Positions 17,669 through 26,946 of a stretch of DNA of 64,000 nucleotides are shown here, one piece after another. Each line of letters begins with the position of its first letter. The first letter of the stretch is position 1. The position numbers and the translations under genes were made by a program. The stretch is from Lachnospiraceae bacterium (lineage in GTDB: Bacteria; Bacillota; Clostridia; Lachnospirales; Lachnospiraceae). The stretch spans positions 1 to 64,000 of the forward strand of contig CAJTGD010000004.1 of assembly GCA_910575475.1 (NCBI GenBank), in the 5' to 3' direction. The notes below the pieces were generated by a model. It had not been told where the DNA came from. It was given only the letters and a program-made list of their open reading frames with translations, and ran no database searches.

Positions 17669-19003
17669 ATGAGAAAAAAATTGGCCATATTATTGGCGGG
17701 AACCATGATCGCCGCTGCCGCGCTTGCGGGGTGCAGGTCTGAAAGCAAGGGCTCTGCCGCGCAGGAGGATTCGGGAGAACTAAAAGGCGACATTACATTC
17801 TGGCATTCTTTCACACAGGGGCCGAGGCTGGAAGTCATCCAGGAAACGGCAGATCAGTTCATGAAGGACAATCCGGGCGTGAAGATCACGATTGAGACCT
17901 TCTCCTGGGGAGATTTTTACACAAAATGGACGACCGGGCTGGCGTCCGGAAACGTGCCGGATATGAGCACTGCGCTTCCGGGGCATGTGGTGGAGATGAT
18001 GGACGCGGACGCGCTGGTGTCCGTAGACGACCTGGTGGACGAAATCGGAAGAGATAAATTTTCCGAATCGGCGCTGTCGGAAGGTGAAAAAGAGGGAACC
18101 TGTTATTCTTTACCGCTGTATTCCCATGCCCAGGTCATGTGGTACCGCAAAGACCTGTTGGAGGAAGCAGGGCTTTCGGTGCCGGCTACATGGGATGAAT
18201 TTGCAGAGGCCGCAAAGGCGCTTACAAAAGGGGCGGTCTACGGGTGCTCCTTCCCATGCGGGTCCAGCGACCTGATGGGAACCAGATTTCTGAATTTTTA
18301 TGTGAGGAGCGGCGGAGGAAGCCTTTTGACAGAGGACTTAAAAGCTGATCTGACCAGCGATCTGGCAATGGATGGAATCCGGTACTGGCTGGATATTTAT
18401 AAAAACTGCTCTCCGAAAGATTCCGTGAATTATGTCGTACTGGATCAGGCGAACTTGTTCTACCAGGGAAAAACAGCATTTGATTTCAATTCGGGATTCC
18501 AGATCGGCGGCGTGGAGACCAACTCTCCGGATCTGGTCGACCAGATCGACTGCGCGCCGCTTCCGAAGATTCACGCGGACGATCCGGATTATGGGGCCGA
18601 AACCTCCAACATCCCCATGGTGGTCTGGAGAAATTCAAAATATCCCGAAGTGTGCAAGGCATTTATGAAAAAATTGTACGACAACGATACATATATCAAA
18701 TTCCTGGAGGCGACCCCGGTGGGAATGCTTCCTTCCATCAGCGGTATCTCAGATACGCAGGAGTATCAGGAAAACGAAACAGTCCAGAAGTTTTCGAACG
18801 CAGTCGGGGTGATCACAGACGCAATGGAGAAGGGGACTGCCATCGGGTATGAGCACGGCCCGAGCATCCAGGCCGGACTTCTTACCTCACAGGGGATCAT
18901 CGAAAGCATGTTCCAGGATATCATTACAAATGGTACCGATGTAAAGGAAGCGGCAAAAGCAGCAGAAAATAAACTGAACGAGTTATTCGATACCGTGCAG
19001 TAA
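17669..19003 (+). CDS. sugar ABC transporter substrate-binding lipoprotein
   Basis: 444 residues, binding protein family 1. The signal peptide ends in ALAGC with lipidated Cys22. The mature protein opens DITFWHSFTQGPRLEVIQE, typical of the family, and includes YSLPLYSHAQVMWYRKDLL. It supplies the permease pair at 19076 and 19966. The downstream Gfo/Idh/MocA enzyme and upstream YhcH protein suggest a glycoside or acidic/amino sugar rather than a plain maltodextrin; this is inference. Upstream is 222 bases of spacer containing a palindrome remnant and a candidate operator. Confidence 0.92.
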   Translation: MRKKLAILLAGTMIAAAALAGCRSESKGSAAQEDSGELKGDITFWHSFTQGPRLEVIQETADQFMKDNPGVKITIETFSWGDFYTKWTTGLASGNVPDMSTALPGHVVEMMDADALVSVDDLVDEIGRDKFSESALSEGEKEGTCYSLPLYSHAQVMWYRKDLLEEAGLSVPATWDEFAEAAKALTKGAVYGCSFPCGSSDLMGTRFLNFYVRSGGGSLLTEDLKADLTSDLAMDGIRYWLDIYKNCSPKDSVNYVVLDQANLFYQGKTAFDFNSGFQIGGVETNSPDLVDQIDCAPLPKIHADDPDYGAETSNIPMVVWRNSKYPEVCKAFMKKLYDNDTYIKFLEATPVGMLPSISGISDTQEYQENETVQKFSNAVGVITDAMEKGTAIGYEHGPSIQAGLLTSQGIIESMFQDIITNGTDVKEAAKAAENKLNELFDTVQ

Positions 19004-19075
19004 TTCAGAACACAGACTATGTATTTATAAGGTCAAGATAAATGATCGAAATAGTCCAAGAAAGGAAAGGCATAT

Positions 19076-19966
19076 ATGAAGAAAAGAAATATACATGTGG
19101 ATTATGCCCGTTGGATTTTTGTCCTTCCCGCGCTGCTTTCCGTAGGTCTCTTACTGATTTACCCGATCTTTTCAAGCTTGTACTACAGTATGACTACAAA
19201 ACATCTGATCCGCCTGACCTATGATTTTGTAGGGCTGGAAAATTATAAGGCGGTATTGTCAGATTCGAACTTTTATAAAGCATTTTTCAATTCCCTCTTG
19301 TGGACGGCGGGGTCCCTGCTGGGCCAACTGGCCGTAGGATTTACAGCGGCCCTTGCCATCAACCGGGTAAAAGCGGGAAAAGGGGTTTACCGAACCCTGA
19401 TGATCATTCCATGGGCGTTTCCTTCCATCGTGATTGCGCTGTCCTGGAAATGGATCTTAAACGGGGTGTCCGGATTTGTGCCCAATATGTTAGTCCAATT
19501 AGGAATTTGCAGCGAACTGCCGCAGTTTCTCAGCGACAGCAGCCTGGTGTTTTTCACCCTCATTTTTATCAATATCTGGTTTGGGGCACCTATGATCATG
19601 GTCAATGTACTGTCCGCCCTCCAGACCATCCCCCAGGACCAGTACGAAGCGGCCCAGATCGACGGGGCGTCAAAGCTGCAGCAGTTCTGGTTTATCACAG
19701 TACCGCATATCAAGGTGGTGGTGGGGCTGTTAGTCGTCCTTCGTACCATCTGGGTGTTCAATAACTTTGACATGATTTATCTGCTTACCGGCGGCGGGCC
19801 GGCAAATGCGACGACAACCGTACCGATCTACGCTTACAACATGGGCTGGGGATCAAAATTGCTGGGACGGTCTTCGGCAGTCACAATGCTGCTGCTTGCA
19901 TTCTTATTATTGATATGCGTGGTGTATTTTACGATCATTGGAAAATGGGAAAGGGAGGACAAGTGA
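19076..19966 (+). CDS. sugar ABC transporter permease (MalF-type)
   Basis: 296 residues with six membrane segments. The EAA loop YEAAQIDGASKLQQFWFITV and the TGGGPANATTTVPIYAY segment before the last helix are diagnostic. The start ATG 19076 has AAAGGAAAGG upstream. Its TGA shares one base with the ATG of the next permease (TGATG), showing tight coupling. Confidence 0.92.
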   Translation: MKKRNIHVDYARWIFVLPALLSVGLLLIYPIFSSLYYSMTTKHLIRLTYDFVGLENYKAVLSDSNFYKAFFNSLLWTAGSLLGQLAVGFTAALAINRVKAGKGVYRTLMIIPWAFPSIVIALSWKWILNGVSGFVPNMLVQLGICSELPQFLSDSSLVFFTLIFINIWFGAPMIMVNVLSALQTIPQDQYEAAQIDGASKLQQFWFITVPHIKVVVGLLVVLRTIWVFNNFDMIYLLTGGGPANATTTVPIYAYNMGWGSKLLGRSSAVTMLLLAFLLLICVVYFTIIGKWEREDK

Positions 19967-20799
19967 TGGCGAACAAAAAAGAAAGAGCCGGCAATATTTT
20001 CTGCCATATCTATCTGATCATCTTATCAGCGGCGGCCTTTTTCCCGTTGGTGTGGGTGCTGCTCTGTTCGGTAAAATCATCCGGGGAGCTGACGTCGGAA
20101 CCGACCCGGTTTTTACCGAAACAATTCACGTTTGATAATTTTGCCCATGTAATCCGGGATCTGGGGTTTGCCGGAAATATCGGGAACAGTCTGATCATTG
20201 CGGTCACGACGACTGGCATTGCCATTGTGATTTCCTCGATGGCCGCATATGGGATCGTTCGTTTTTTTCCAAAGCTGGGGTCTGCCATGTCGAAAGTGCT
20301 GGTCACCACTTATATGTTCCCGCCGATCCTGCTTGCCATTCCGTATTCCATGGTCATGGCAAGGCTGGGGCTGGTGAATACGAGAAGCGGCCTGATGATC
20401 GTATATCTGTCATTCAGCGTCCCTTATGCCGTGTGGATGCTGGTGGGATTTTTCAAAACGGTGCCCATCGGGATTGAGGAGGCGGCCAGGGTGGACGGCG
20501 CAAATAAGCTGCAGACGTTTGTACAGATCGTGCTTCCGCTGGTCATGCCGGGGATTGTGGCGACGGCGATTTATACGTTTATCAACGCATGGAATGAATT
20601 TTTGTATTCTTTGATTCTGATCAACAGTACGGATAAAATGACGGTTTCCGTGGCATTGAAATCCTTACAGGGAGCAGAAATTTTAAATTGGGGAGACATG
20701 ATGGCGGCATCCGCCCTTGTGGTAGTCCCATCTGTGGTATTCTTTATGTTTATCCAGAATAAGATTGCAGGCGGAATGACCCAGGGCGCGGTCAAGTAG
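19966..20799 (+). CDS. sugar ABC transporter permease (MalG-type)
   Basis: 277 residues with six membrane segments. The EAA loop is EEAARVDGANKLQTFVQIVL, and the C terminus IAGGMTQGAVK is family-typical. I use ATG 19966 (GGGAGGACAAGTG upstream) rather than an earlier in-frame ATG inside the previous gene. Element copy C begins seven bases after its stop. Confidence 0.92.
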   Translation: MANKKERAGNIFCHIYLIILSAAAFFPLVWVLLCSVKSSGELTSEPTRFLPKQFTFDNFAHVIRDLGFAGNIGNSLIIAVTTTGIAIVISSMAAYGIVRFFPKLGSAMSKVLVTTYMFPPILLAIPYSMVMARLGLVNTRSGLMIVYLSFSVPYAVWMLVGFFKTVPIGIEEAARVDGANKLQTFVQIVLPLVMPGIVATAIYTFINAWNEFLYSLILINSTDKMTVSVALKSLQGAEILNWGDMMAASALVVVPSVVFFMFIQNKIAGGMTQGAVK

Positions 20800-20805
20800 G
20801 AACAC

Positions 20806-20914
20806 AGTGTAAATCATCGTATGAAAAAATGATACGGGTATTGCCCGCATTAAAAATCTGCTTAGCAGATGGCGGGCAAGTAGGCAATCAATTTGCTATG
20901 CAAATTGGTTACAA
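20806..20914 (+). repeat. 5'-leader palindromic element, copy C
   Basis: Same architecture as copies A and B. Small differences (ATCATCG for GTATCG; TTAGCAG for TTCGCAG in the inner loop) leave the main stems intact. It ends GGTTACAAAAA immediately before GGGAGG and the TTG start at 20933. Confidence 0.9.
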
Positions 20915-20932
20915 AAAGGGAGGTAATGAAGA

Positions 20933-22042
20933 TTGAAAACAATAGGATATGCAATTGTAGGAACCGGTTATTTTGGCGCGGAGCTGGGAAGAATCATGCA
21001 GGAGCAGGAGGGAGCGAAAATTGCGGCAGTGCTTGATCCGGAAAACGGACAGTCTGCGGCGGACGAACTGGGCTGCGATGTGGAAACGGACCTGGATACA
21101 TTATACAGCCGTAAGGATGTGGAGGCGGTCATTGTGGCAACCCCCAACTATTTACATAAAGAGCCCGTGATCAAGGCGGCAGAGCACGGCGTCCACGTCT
21201 TTTGTGAAAAACCGATCGCGCTTTCTTATTCGGACTGCGACGAGATGGTGAGGGCGTGTCAGGAACATGGAGTGGTCTTTATGGCCGGGCATGTGATGAA
21301 TTTTTTCCGGGGCGTCCGTTATGCAAAGGAACTGATCAACAAGGGAGCCATCGGAAAAGTCCTTTACTGCCATTCCGCGCGGAACGGCTGGGAGGAACAG
21401 CAGCCGGATATCTCCTGGAAGAAGATCCAGGAAAAATCAGGAGGGCATCTGTACCATCACATCCATGAGCTGGACTGCGTGCAGTTTTTGATGGGCGGAA
21501 TGCCCGAGGAAGTGACCATGACGGGCGGAAATGTCGTACATCAGGGGGAAGCGTTTGGGGATGAGGATGATATGCTGTTTGTGAACATGCAGTTTTCGGA
21601 TCAGCGCTTCGCAATATTGGAATGGGGCTCCGCGTTCCATTGGGCGGAGCACTATGTTCTGATCCAGGGAACAGAAGGCGCCATTAAGATTGACATGTGC
21701 AATTGCGGGGGAACCGTAAAAATCGGAGGTAAGGAAGAGCATTTTCTTGTGCATGAGTCGCAGGAGGAGGACGACGACCGGACAAGGATTTACCACGGCA
21801 CAGAGATGGACGGCGCGATCATGTACGGCAGACCGGGAAAGAAGCCGCCCATGTGGCTGCACAGTATTATGAAAAATGAAATGAAATACCTCAACGGGAT
21901 TCTCCACGGCAATGAAGTGGACGACGAGTTTAAGCCTCTGCTGACAGGCGAAGCGGCGAGGGCTGCCATTGCCACGGCGGATGCGTGCACGAAATCCAGA
22001 TTTGAGGACCGGAAGGTGAAGCTGAGCGAGATCCTTGGATAG
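20933..22042 (+). CDS. Gfo/Idh/MocA-family oxidoreductase
   Basis: 369 residues. The N-terminal Rossmann fold has the NAD-binding GTGYFGAELGRIMQE glycine loop, the substrate-domain motif is CEKPIA (catalytic Lys), and HLYHHIHELDCVQFLMG carries the conserved His region. These enzymes reversibly oxidise a sugar hydroxyl using bound NAD. The TTG start at 20933 is chosen because GGGAGG is nine bases upstream and no in-frame ATG is closer. It follows the second importer and has element copy C as its leader. It may make a 3-keto sugar, as relatives do. A short scar matching its 3' end lies at 24279. Confidence 0.9.
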   Translation: MKTIGYAIVGTGYFGAELGRIMQEQEGAKIAAVLDPENGQSAADELGCDVETDLDTLYSRKDVEAVIVATPNYLHKEPVIKAAEHGVHVFCEKPIALSYSDCDEMVRACQEHGVVFMAGHVMNFFRGVRYAKELINKGAIGKVLYCHSARNGWEEQQPDISWKKIQEKSGGHLYHHIHELDCVQFLMGGMPEEVTMTGGNVVHQGEAFGDEDDMLFVNMQFSDQRFAILEWGSAFHWAEHYVLIQGTEGAIKIDMCNCGGTVKIGGKEEHFLVHESQEEDDDRTRIYHGTEMDGAIMYGRPGKKPPMWLHSIMKNEMKYLNGILHGNEVDDEFKPLLTGEAARAAIATADACTKSRFEDRKVKLSEILG

Positions 22043-22096
22043 GGCAGATGGGGGCGGGAATCGATTACGTGAAAGTCGGTTTTCTGATAAAAGGGC

Positions 22097-22161
22097 GTGT
22101 CAGATAATCTATGTAAGTAAATTGTCTGAATATTCGCATTGACTGCTTGATTATCTGACAC
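22097..22161. repeat. 13-bp perfect inverted repeat, possible mobile-element scar
   Basis: GTGTCAGATAATC (22097-22109) and its exact complement (22149-22161) are separated by 39 bases. The spacing and sequence resemble the ends of a small non-autonomous insertion, but no transposase or target duplication is visible. Confidence 0.5.
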
Positions 22162-22305
22162 TCTCCACAAACGGTTGAAAAATAAAGTTCGAGAATTAGC
22201 AATCACCTCCTCCATCCATACATTGTAAACATTTTAGGATAAATAATCGTTGATTTATGCGAGATTTATTTGATGGTATAATCATTCTTAGGATTGCCTG
22301 GATGC

Positions 22306-22342
22306 GTTACAGTTCTCGGCCGGTCAGGCCGTGAACTGTAAC
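22306..22342. repeat. 37-base GC-rich palindrome, copy 1
   Basis: GTTACAGTTC at the left pairs with GAACTGTAAC at the right, with CGGCC/GGCCG inside. It matches 32153-32189 with only about five differences, several of which are paired changes that keep the stem. Confidence 0.85.
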
Positions 22343-22445
22343 GATTGATGACTGGGAGCTTCGGGAACCGGAAGATTTCTATGGAAAAGCCACCGCTTAG
22401 TTGCTATAATGTATTTAATAATCTAAGGCAGGGGATAGTTTAAGG

Positions 22446-24161
22446 ATGATGGAAGGAGCGTGGAAAGAGATGGAGATGCGAAAGAAAAAACTTCCGATAG
22501 GGATTGAAAATTTTGAAGAAATCAGGAAAGAAGATTTTTACTATATAGATAAAACAGGGCTTATTATCGAATTACTTCATAACTGGGGAGCGGTGAATCT
22601 ATTCACTCGTCCCAGGAGATTTGGGAAATCGTTGAATATGAGCATGCTGGAACACTTTTTCTCATTGGATGGAGATAAGAGTATTTTTAATGGGCTTGAA
22701 ATTTCAAAAGAGACTGCGCTTTGTGAAGAATATATGGGGAAATATCCGGTTGTATCCATTTCCCTGAAAGGGATGGATGCGCTTAATTTTGAAAGGGCAT
22801 TTCGGATGGGAGCCCGGGCTGTGAGACGGACAGCGGGGGAAGTACAGTATCTTTTGGAGAGTGATAAGTTAAGTGAGAGTGACAAATTGGAATATCAGAG
22901 CCTTCTGGACAGCAATATGGACGAATCTACATTTTGTGACAGCCTGAGAATATTGTCAGAAATGTTGGAAAAACATCATAATACAAAAGTTATCCTGTTG
23001 ATTGATGAATATGATGTTCCGTTGGCAAAAGCCCATGCGAATGGATACTACGATCAGATGATCTCCCTGATCCGAAGTCTGCTGGGAGAGGCACTCAAAA
23101 CAAACAACAGTCTGAAATTAGCGGTGCTGACAGGATGCCTTCGGATTTCAAAGGAGAGTATTTTTACCGGACTGAATAATCTGAAGGTACGTTCTGTTAC
23201 CGATGTACGGTTTGATGAGTATTTTGGATTTACGGATACGGAAGTAAAAACGCTTTTAGAGTATTATGGATATCCGGATAGTTATGATGTAGCGAAGAAA
23301 TGGTATGACGGATACCATTTCGGCAATGTAGATGTATATTGTCCATGGGATGTATTAAATTATTGTGATTCATTATTGGATGATAAGGAAGCGCAGCCGG
23401 AGAATTACTGGATTAATACCAGCAGCAATGACGCTGTGAAGCGGTTTATTCAGGAATCAGCGAATTATGCGGCTAAACGAGAAATTGAAAGCCTGGTAGC
23501 AGGTGAGGTTATTACGAAGGAGATTCATCAGGAACTCACATATCCAGAGGTTTACCAGACGATAGATAATATCTGGAGCCTGCTTTTTACCACAGGTTAT
23601 CTGACTCAGCGTGGGAAGGCAGAAGGAAGACAGATGAAGCTGGCAATTCCTAATTTGGAGATCCGGGATATTTACGTGACCCAGATCATGGAATTTTTTA
23701 AAGAAAATGTCCGGGAAGACGGGGATACGCTGAACCGTTTCTGTGATGCCTTGCGGAATGAAGATACAGAGAATGTAGAAAAGATTTTCACAGAATATTT
23801 AAGGAAAACCATCAGTATCCGGGATACAGCTGTAAAGAAAGAAATGAAGGAGAACTTCTATCATGGCGTTCTGCTTGGAATTTTAGGTGTGAAGAACCGA
23901 TGGGGAATTTCTTCCAACCGGGAAATGGGAGAGGGCTATGCGGATATCCTTGTGGAACCGGATACCGGAGATATAGGGATTATCATAGAGGTGAAATATG
24001 CACATGACGGAGACCTGGACGGGGCATGTAAGGAGGCATTAAAGCAGATAGAATATACAAAGTATGAGGATAGCCTTGAAGACGATGGAATAGAGAATAT
24101 CCTCAAATACGGGATTGCATGTTATAAAAAGCGATGCAGGGTTATGCTCGCGGAAAAGTAA
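22446..24161 (+). CDS. AAA-ATPase-like / PD-(D/E)XK nuclease-like protein
   Basis: 571 residues. The N-terminal part has LPIGIENFEEIRKEDFYYID and the P-loop-like RPRRFGKSLNMSML, with LLIDEYDVPLAKA as Walker B, the pattern of the AAA-ATPase_like family. The C-terminal part (from about residue 470) contains GYADILVEPDTGDIGIIIEVKY, with the D...E-x-K arrangement of a PD-(D/E)XK fold. Such proteins are very common in gut Clostridia and Bacteroidetes, often in many copies; their role is unknown, and links to mobile DNA are suspected. The start is uncertain: ATG 22446 or 22470. AT-rich codon use differs from the surrounding sugar operons, suggesting separate acquisition. Confidence 0.85.
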   Translation: MMEGAWKEMEMRKKKLPIGIENFEEIRKEDFYYIDKTGLIIELLHNWGAVNLFTRPRRFGKSLNMSMLEHFFSLDGDKSIFNGLEISKETALCEEYMGKYPVVSISLKGMDALNFERAFRMGARAVRRTAGEVQYLLESDKLSESDKLEYQSLLDSNMDESTFCDSLRILSEMLEKHHNTKVILLIDEYDVPLAKAHANGYYDQMISLIRSLLGEALKTNNSLKLAVLTGCLRISKESIFTGLNNLKVRSVTDVRFDEYFGFTDTEVKTLLEYYGYPDSYDVAKKWYDGYHFGNVDVYCPWDVLNYCDSLLDDKEAQPENYWINTSSNDAVKRFIQESANYAAKREIESLVAGEVITKEIHQELTYPEVYQTIDNIWSLLFTTGYLTQRGKAEGRQMKLAIPNLEIRDIYVTQIMEFFKENVREDGDTLNRFCDALRNEDTENVEKIFTEYLRKTISIRDTAVKKEMKENFYHGVLLGILGVKNRWGISSNREMGEGYADILVEPDTGDIGIIIEVKYAHDGDLDGACKEALKQIEYTKYEDSLEDDGIENILKYGIACYKKRCRVMLAEK

Positions 24162-24510
24162 TAGAGTGGTCTCGGAAACAAATGAATAAAAGCTGAAATT
24201 TCAGGCAAAAAGTGTTGGCTTGCAAAAAGTGAGAGTTATGTGAGGAATCGTGCCGGAAGCTGATACGAATATTTTAGTGGAAGGTGAAGCTGAGCGAGAT
24301 CATCGGATAGGGATAAGAGTATTTTTAATGGGATATTGGCTTACTTATGAATTGAGTCAACGTAAAAAGAATACCTGTAGTTCTGCACGCTGGCCAGCTT
24401 CCAGACAATGCTTGTATTAATTAAGTTGATAAGGCACATAGTAGTAAATACGATGACTGAGGTGCTATAATATGGGAAAAGGAAGAGAATCAGAGAAAGG
24501 AGAAAAAGAA
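24162..24510. other. decayed spacer between the ATPase gene and the GNAT locus
   Basis: This contains the chimeric scar at 24279-24332 and, at its right end, a TATAAT near 24465 that probably serves the small gene at 24511. No complete gene is present. Confidence 0.6.
24279..24332 (+). pseudogene. chimeric scar: oxidoreductase 3' end joined to an ATPase-gene fragment
   Basis: Bases 24279-24312 match the last 34 bases around the stop of the oxidoreductase gene (22011-22044) with three mismatches. They run directly into 24312-24332, which equals 22674-22694 inside the ATPase gene. In the main locus these two pieces are about 630 bases apart. The scar therefore looks like the residue of a duplication of this segment followed by an internal deletion. 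Confidence 0.75.
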
Positions 24511-24687
24511 ATGAATGCATGTGCAATGAAATCTGGTTTATCATTTGTTACTAATACGGTATTGTCTAGAACTCCTGCATCGGAAGATAATAAGAAGATG
24601 ACAGAGTTTATCAATTCTCATGAGTTCTCCTTTGATATTGATCCTGCCGGAAAATTAATTAGTGTTGTAACGAATAAAGGTAATTAG
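24511..24687 (+). CDS. small protein upstream of the GNAT toxin-like gene, candidate antitoxin
   Basis: 58 residues, starting at ATG 24511 after GAAAGGAGAAAAAGAA. No DNA-binding motif is obvious; the C-terminal half reads HEFSFDIDPAGKLISVVTNKGN. It ends one base before the GNAT gene, the spacing expected of an antitoxin-toxin pair. No antitoxin family could be recognised, so the role rests on position only. Confidence 0.5.
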   Translation: MNACAMKSGLSFVTNTVLSRTPASEDNKKMTEFINSHEFSFDIDPAGKLISVVTNKGN

Positions 24688-24944
24688 AATGGAAATTAAA
24701 AAATACACAAGAGAATTTGAAAATTTAAAGAATCATTTCGAATGTGGGAATATTATTATTGACAATTTTCTGAAAAATGGAGATGCTCTGGATGAAAACC
24801 AGGGCATTACTTATGTGGTGCTGTCTGATAAAAAAGATTTTATAATCGGTTACTATAATATTGAAGTCGGCTGTGTGGATTAGATAGAAATAGTTGGTAA
24901 TCATAGAATATATAAACCTATGGGTGGTACTGTTAATATTAATT

Positions 24945-26534
24945 ACTCAAACTTCGCACATAGATTTAACCTATGCACCTTGAAAATTCAATACCTGGCA
25001 GTTATTCAGTTATCTTAATTCCTCTGCTATGCTGCTTGAAGCTGTGTCCTCAGTAAAGCAGGTACCGTGTTCATAAACGTATCAACCAGTTCGTCAATTT
25101 TATTTTCGGACAGTTCTGTGTTGTCGCTAAGCATGGTTCGGAACATTTGAAGCAGCATTTGAAATGCCTGTATCCATGTGATATCAGACATTTCGTCAGA
25201 AAAGTATAGAAAAAGTTCACCCAGTGAACGACTGTCGTTAGATTCCCGGCTTTCGAGGGAAAGCATCATATATCGTGTAAAAACAACTGCAGTGTGGGCG
25301 GTCATTGCATCGTAAGATAAGGAGTTACATTCCTTGCTGAGATTCAGGTAGCTTTTACATACCTTAAAGAAAACTTCGATATCCCAGCGCTTGCCATAAA
25401 TACGGATGATTTCATTTTCATCCAGAGTTGTATCTGTGGAGATAAGGCACAAGTATTCCTTTTTCTTATTCCGATTACGGACATATACAACTTTAGCCGG
25501 AATAATTTCTCCATCTTTGACAACATCAACTACCACGGAAAGAAGGTATTTGGAACGACCACGTCTCTTTTTATTCTGGTGATAGATTGTAATAAGAGAC
25601 ATATCTTCACCATTGTACCGAAAGAACATTTTGGGACTCTTTTTCACCATGCCAATGACATCATAGCCGATTGATTTTACAGCATGGAGCGTGCTTGGAG
25701 AAGAAAACCAACTGTCAAAAAGAACGTATTTGGCCGGAATATTAGCTTTTTTAGTGGCTTTTAAGAGTTCAAGCATCGCCTGCGTTCCTTTTTGCATGGA
25801 AAGCATTCTTCTTTTGTATCCGACAGTTCGTTTATCAACCTCCGAAGCTTCGTTGACCCTGTTCTTTTTGTTTTCAGATGAGAGAAGGACGCTATTGACG
25901 GGAAGAAATGTGTTTCCATCTGACCATCCAAGTGTAAGCATACGAAATCCGAAACGGTATCTGTGATTAGCGTGATCATAAGCTTTTGCAAGAAGTTCTA
26001 CTTTCTTAGAGCGATTGCGTTCAAACATGGAATCATCAATGATCAATACATTTGCGCGATCCCGTGAATCTAAAGGCACAATGGCATCCTTGATGATTCG
26101 TGAAGCTAACAGAGTCGTAAAGTGAAGCCAGTTAATCTGGATCATCTTCATGAATCGGTACACAGTATCCTTTGCAAACCCAGGAGAATTTTTTCCGGTA
26201 ATCAGACTCATGTACATACTTCTGTTAGAAAAAATCAGCAAAAAAAGATACTGAAAAACCTCAACAACAGGAAATCCTTTTTTCTTATAAGCGTTAGAAG
26301 CCTTCAATGCAGAAGAAATATGGAATCTTGTAAAAAATCTTTTGATAGATTTCGAAATCTGCTTATCATTCTGGTTTGCTTGTGTTATACTTTTATTCAT
26401 AGCATGAGCCTCCGGTTTTAATTGTTTTTTGACAACTCAATTATACCAAACCAGACGGTTTCATGCTATTTTATTGCCAGTTTTTATTGAATTTTCAAGG
26501 TGCATCTGTGCTTATTCAAATGCGAAGTTTGAGT
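24945..26534. mobile_element. intact IS4-family insertion sequence, 1590 bp
   Basis: The 14-bp perfect terminal inverted repeats are ACTCAAACTTCGCA (24945-24958) and its complement (26521-26534). The 5-bp direct target duplications TAATT lie at 24940-24944 and 26535-26539. Removing the element restores the reading frame of the GNAT gene. One transposase gene fills most of it on the minus strand. A deleted derivative sits at 957-1142. Confidence 0.95.
25027..26400 (-). CDS. IS4-family transposase
   Basis: 457 residues with a full DDE catalytic core: Asp in VLIIDDSMFER, Asp in VLFDSWFSS, and Glu in YGKRWDIEVFFKVCK. The last fits the IS4 signature Y-x2-R-x3-E-x6-K exactly. The N-terminal region is basic, as expected for end binding. 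It cuts and pastes the surrounding element, whose inverted repeats flank the gene. It appears complete, so the element is probably active and could move the miniature copy as well. Confidence 0.95.
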   Translation of the reverse strand: MNKSITQANQNDKQISKSIKRFFTRFHISSALKASNAYKKKGFPVVEVFQYLFLLIFSNRSMYMSLITGKNSPGFAKDTVYRFMKMIQINWLHFTTLLASRIIKDAIVPLDSRDRANVLIIDDSMFERNRSKKVELLAKAYDHANHRYRFGFRMLTLGWSDGNTFLPVNSVLLSSENKKNRVNEASEVDKRTVGYKRRMLSMQKGTQAMLELLKATKKANIPAKYVLFDSWFSSPSTLHAVKSIGYDVIGMVKKSPKMFFRYNGEDMSLITIYHQNKKRRGRSKYLLSVVVDVVKDGEIIPAKVVYVRNRNKKKEYLCLISTDTTLDENEIIRIYGKRWDIEVFFKVCKSYLNLSKECNSLSYDAMTAHTAVVFTRYMMLSLESRESNDSRSLGELFLYFSDEMSDITWIQAFQMLLQMFRTMLSDNTELSENKIDELVDTFMNTVPALLRTQLQAA

Positions 26535-26871
26535 TAATTATTTGGCTGTACATAGCAGATACCAGGGGACAAAGATTGCTGAAACAGGAGACGGGAAGAT
26601 TTATCTGGGAGATATTCTTTTGAATGATTGTGAGAAAAGAATTTTGGAACTGAGAAAGCAAGTCGGAATTACTTTTGTTACGCTTTGTTCTACGGAGGAA
26701 GGATATCATTTATATAAAGTCAGAAACAGTTATGAAGATTTTGAAGAAGATATGAATACATTTGTGCAGGAAAGTGATCAGAAATGCTATAAGTTGTACA
26801 AATGTGTTGATGATATAATTGAGATATAGGGCATATGGAAAGAAGTTTGTTAAGAGGGCTTTGGCAGCCCA

Positions 26872-26946
26872 CCGCGAGGGTCAAATCCCCCCGCAGCTTG
26901 CTGCGCTAGAATTTTGATGCCCCATCATTACTGCGGGGTATTTGAC
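26872..26946 (+). repeat. GGGTCAAAT/ATTTGAC palindromic repeat, copy 1
   Basis: A long imperfect palindrome in which GTCAAAT and CCCCGCAG pair with CTGCGGGG and ATTTGAC around a shared core (GCTGCGCTAGAATTTTGATG). It is a direct repeat of 30313-30388. The last codons and the stop of the response regulator at 26928 lie inside it. It may also serve as a terminator for the regulator transcript. Confidence 0.8.

Larger units (their letters stand above)
22043..22445. other. intergenic region with two inverted-repeat structures
   Basis: The stretch holds an inverted repeat (22097-22161), a GC-rich palindrome (22306-22342) and two AT-rich -10-like boxes (TATAAT near 22279 and 22404). No gene is supported. 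Confidence 0.6.
24689..26829 (+). pseudogene. GNAT-family acetyltransferase (toxin-like) split by an IS element and a nonsense codon
   Basis: The 5' part (24689-24944) encodes MEIKKYTREFENLKNHFE through VLSDKKDFIIGYYNIEVG, the start of a GNAT fold. An in-frame TAG at 24881 interrupts it before the frame continues (IEIVGNHRIYKPMGGTVNIN). The IS sits at 24945-26534. After removing it and one copy of the TAATT duplication, the frame resumes exactly as YLAVHSRYQG and runs to TAG at 26829, including YLGDILLNDCEKRIL and TEEGYHLYKVRNSYE. Relatives paired with small antitoxins acetylate aminoacyl-tRNA. Two independent lesions mean no active enzyme. The fragment starting at TTG 26542 is not a separate gene. 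Confidence 0.88.

Noticed and set aside
26542..26829. Apparent independent 95-codon gene after the IS
   Set aside because: It is the 3' part of the GNAT gene; the frame joins exactly to the upstream part once the IS and one target duplication are removed.
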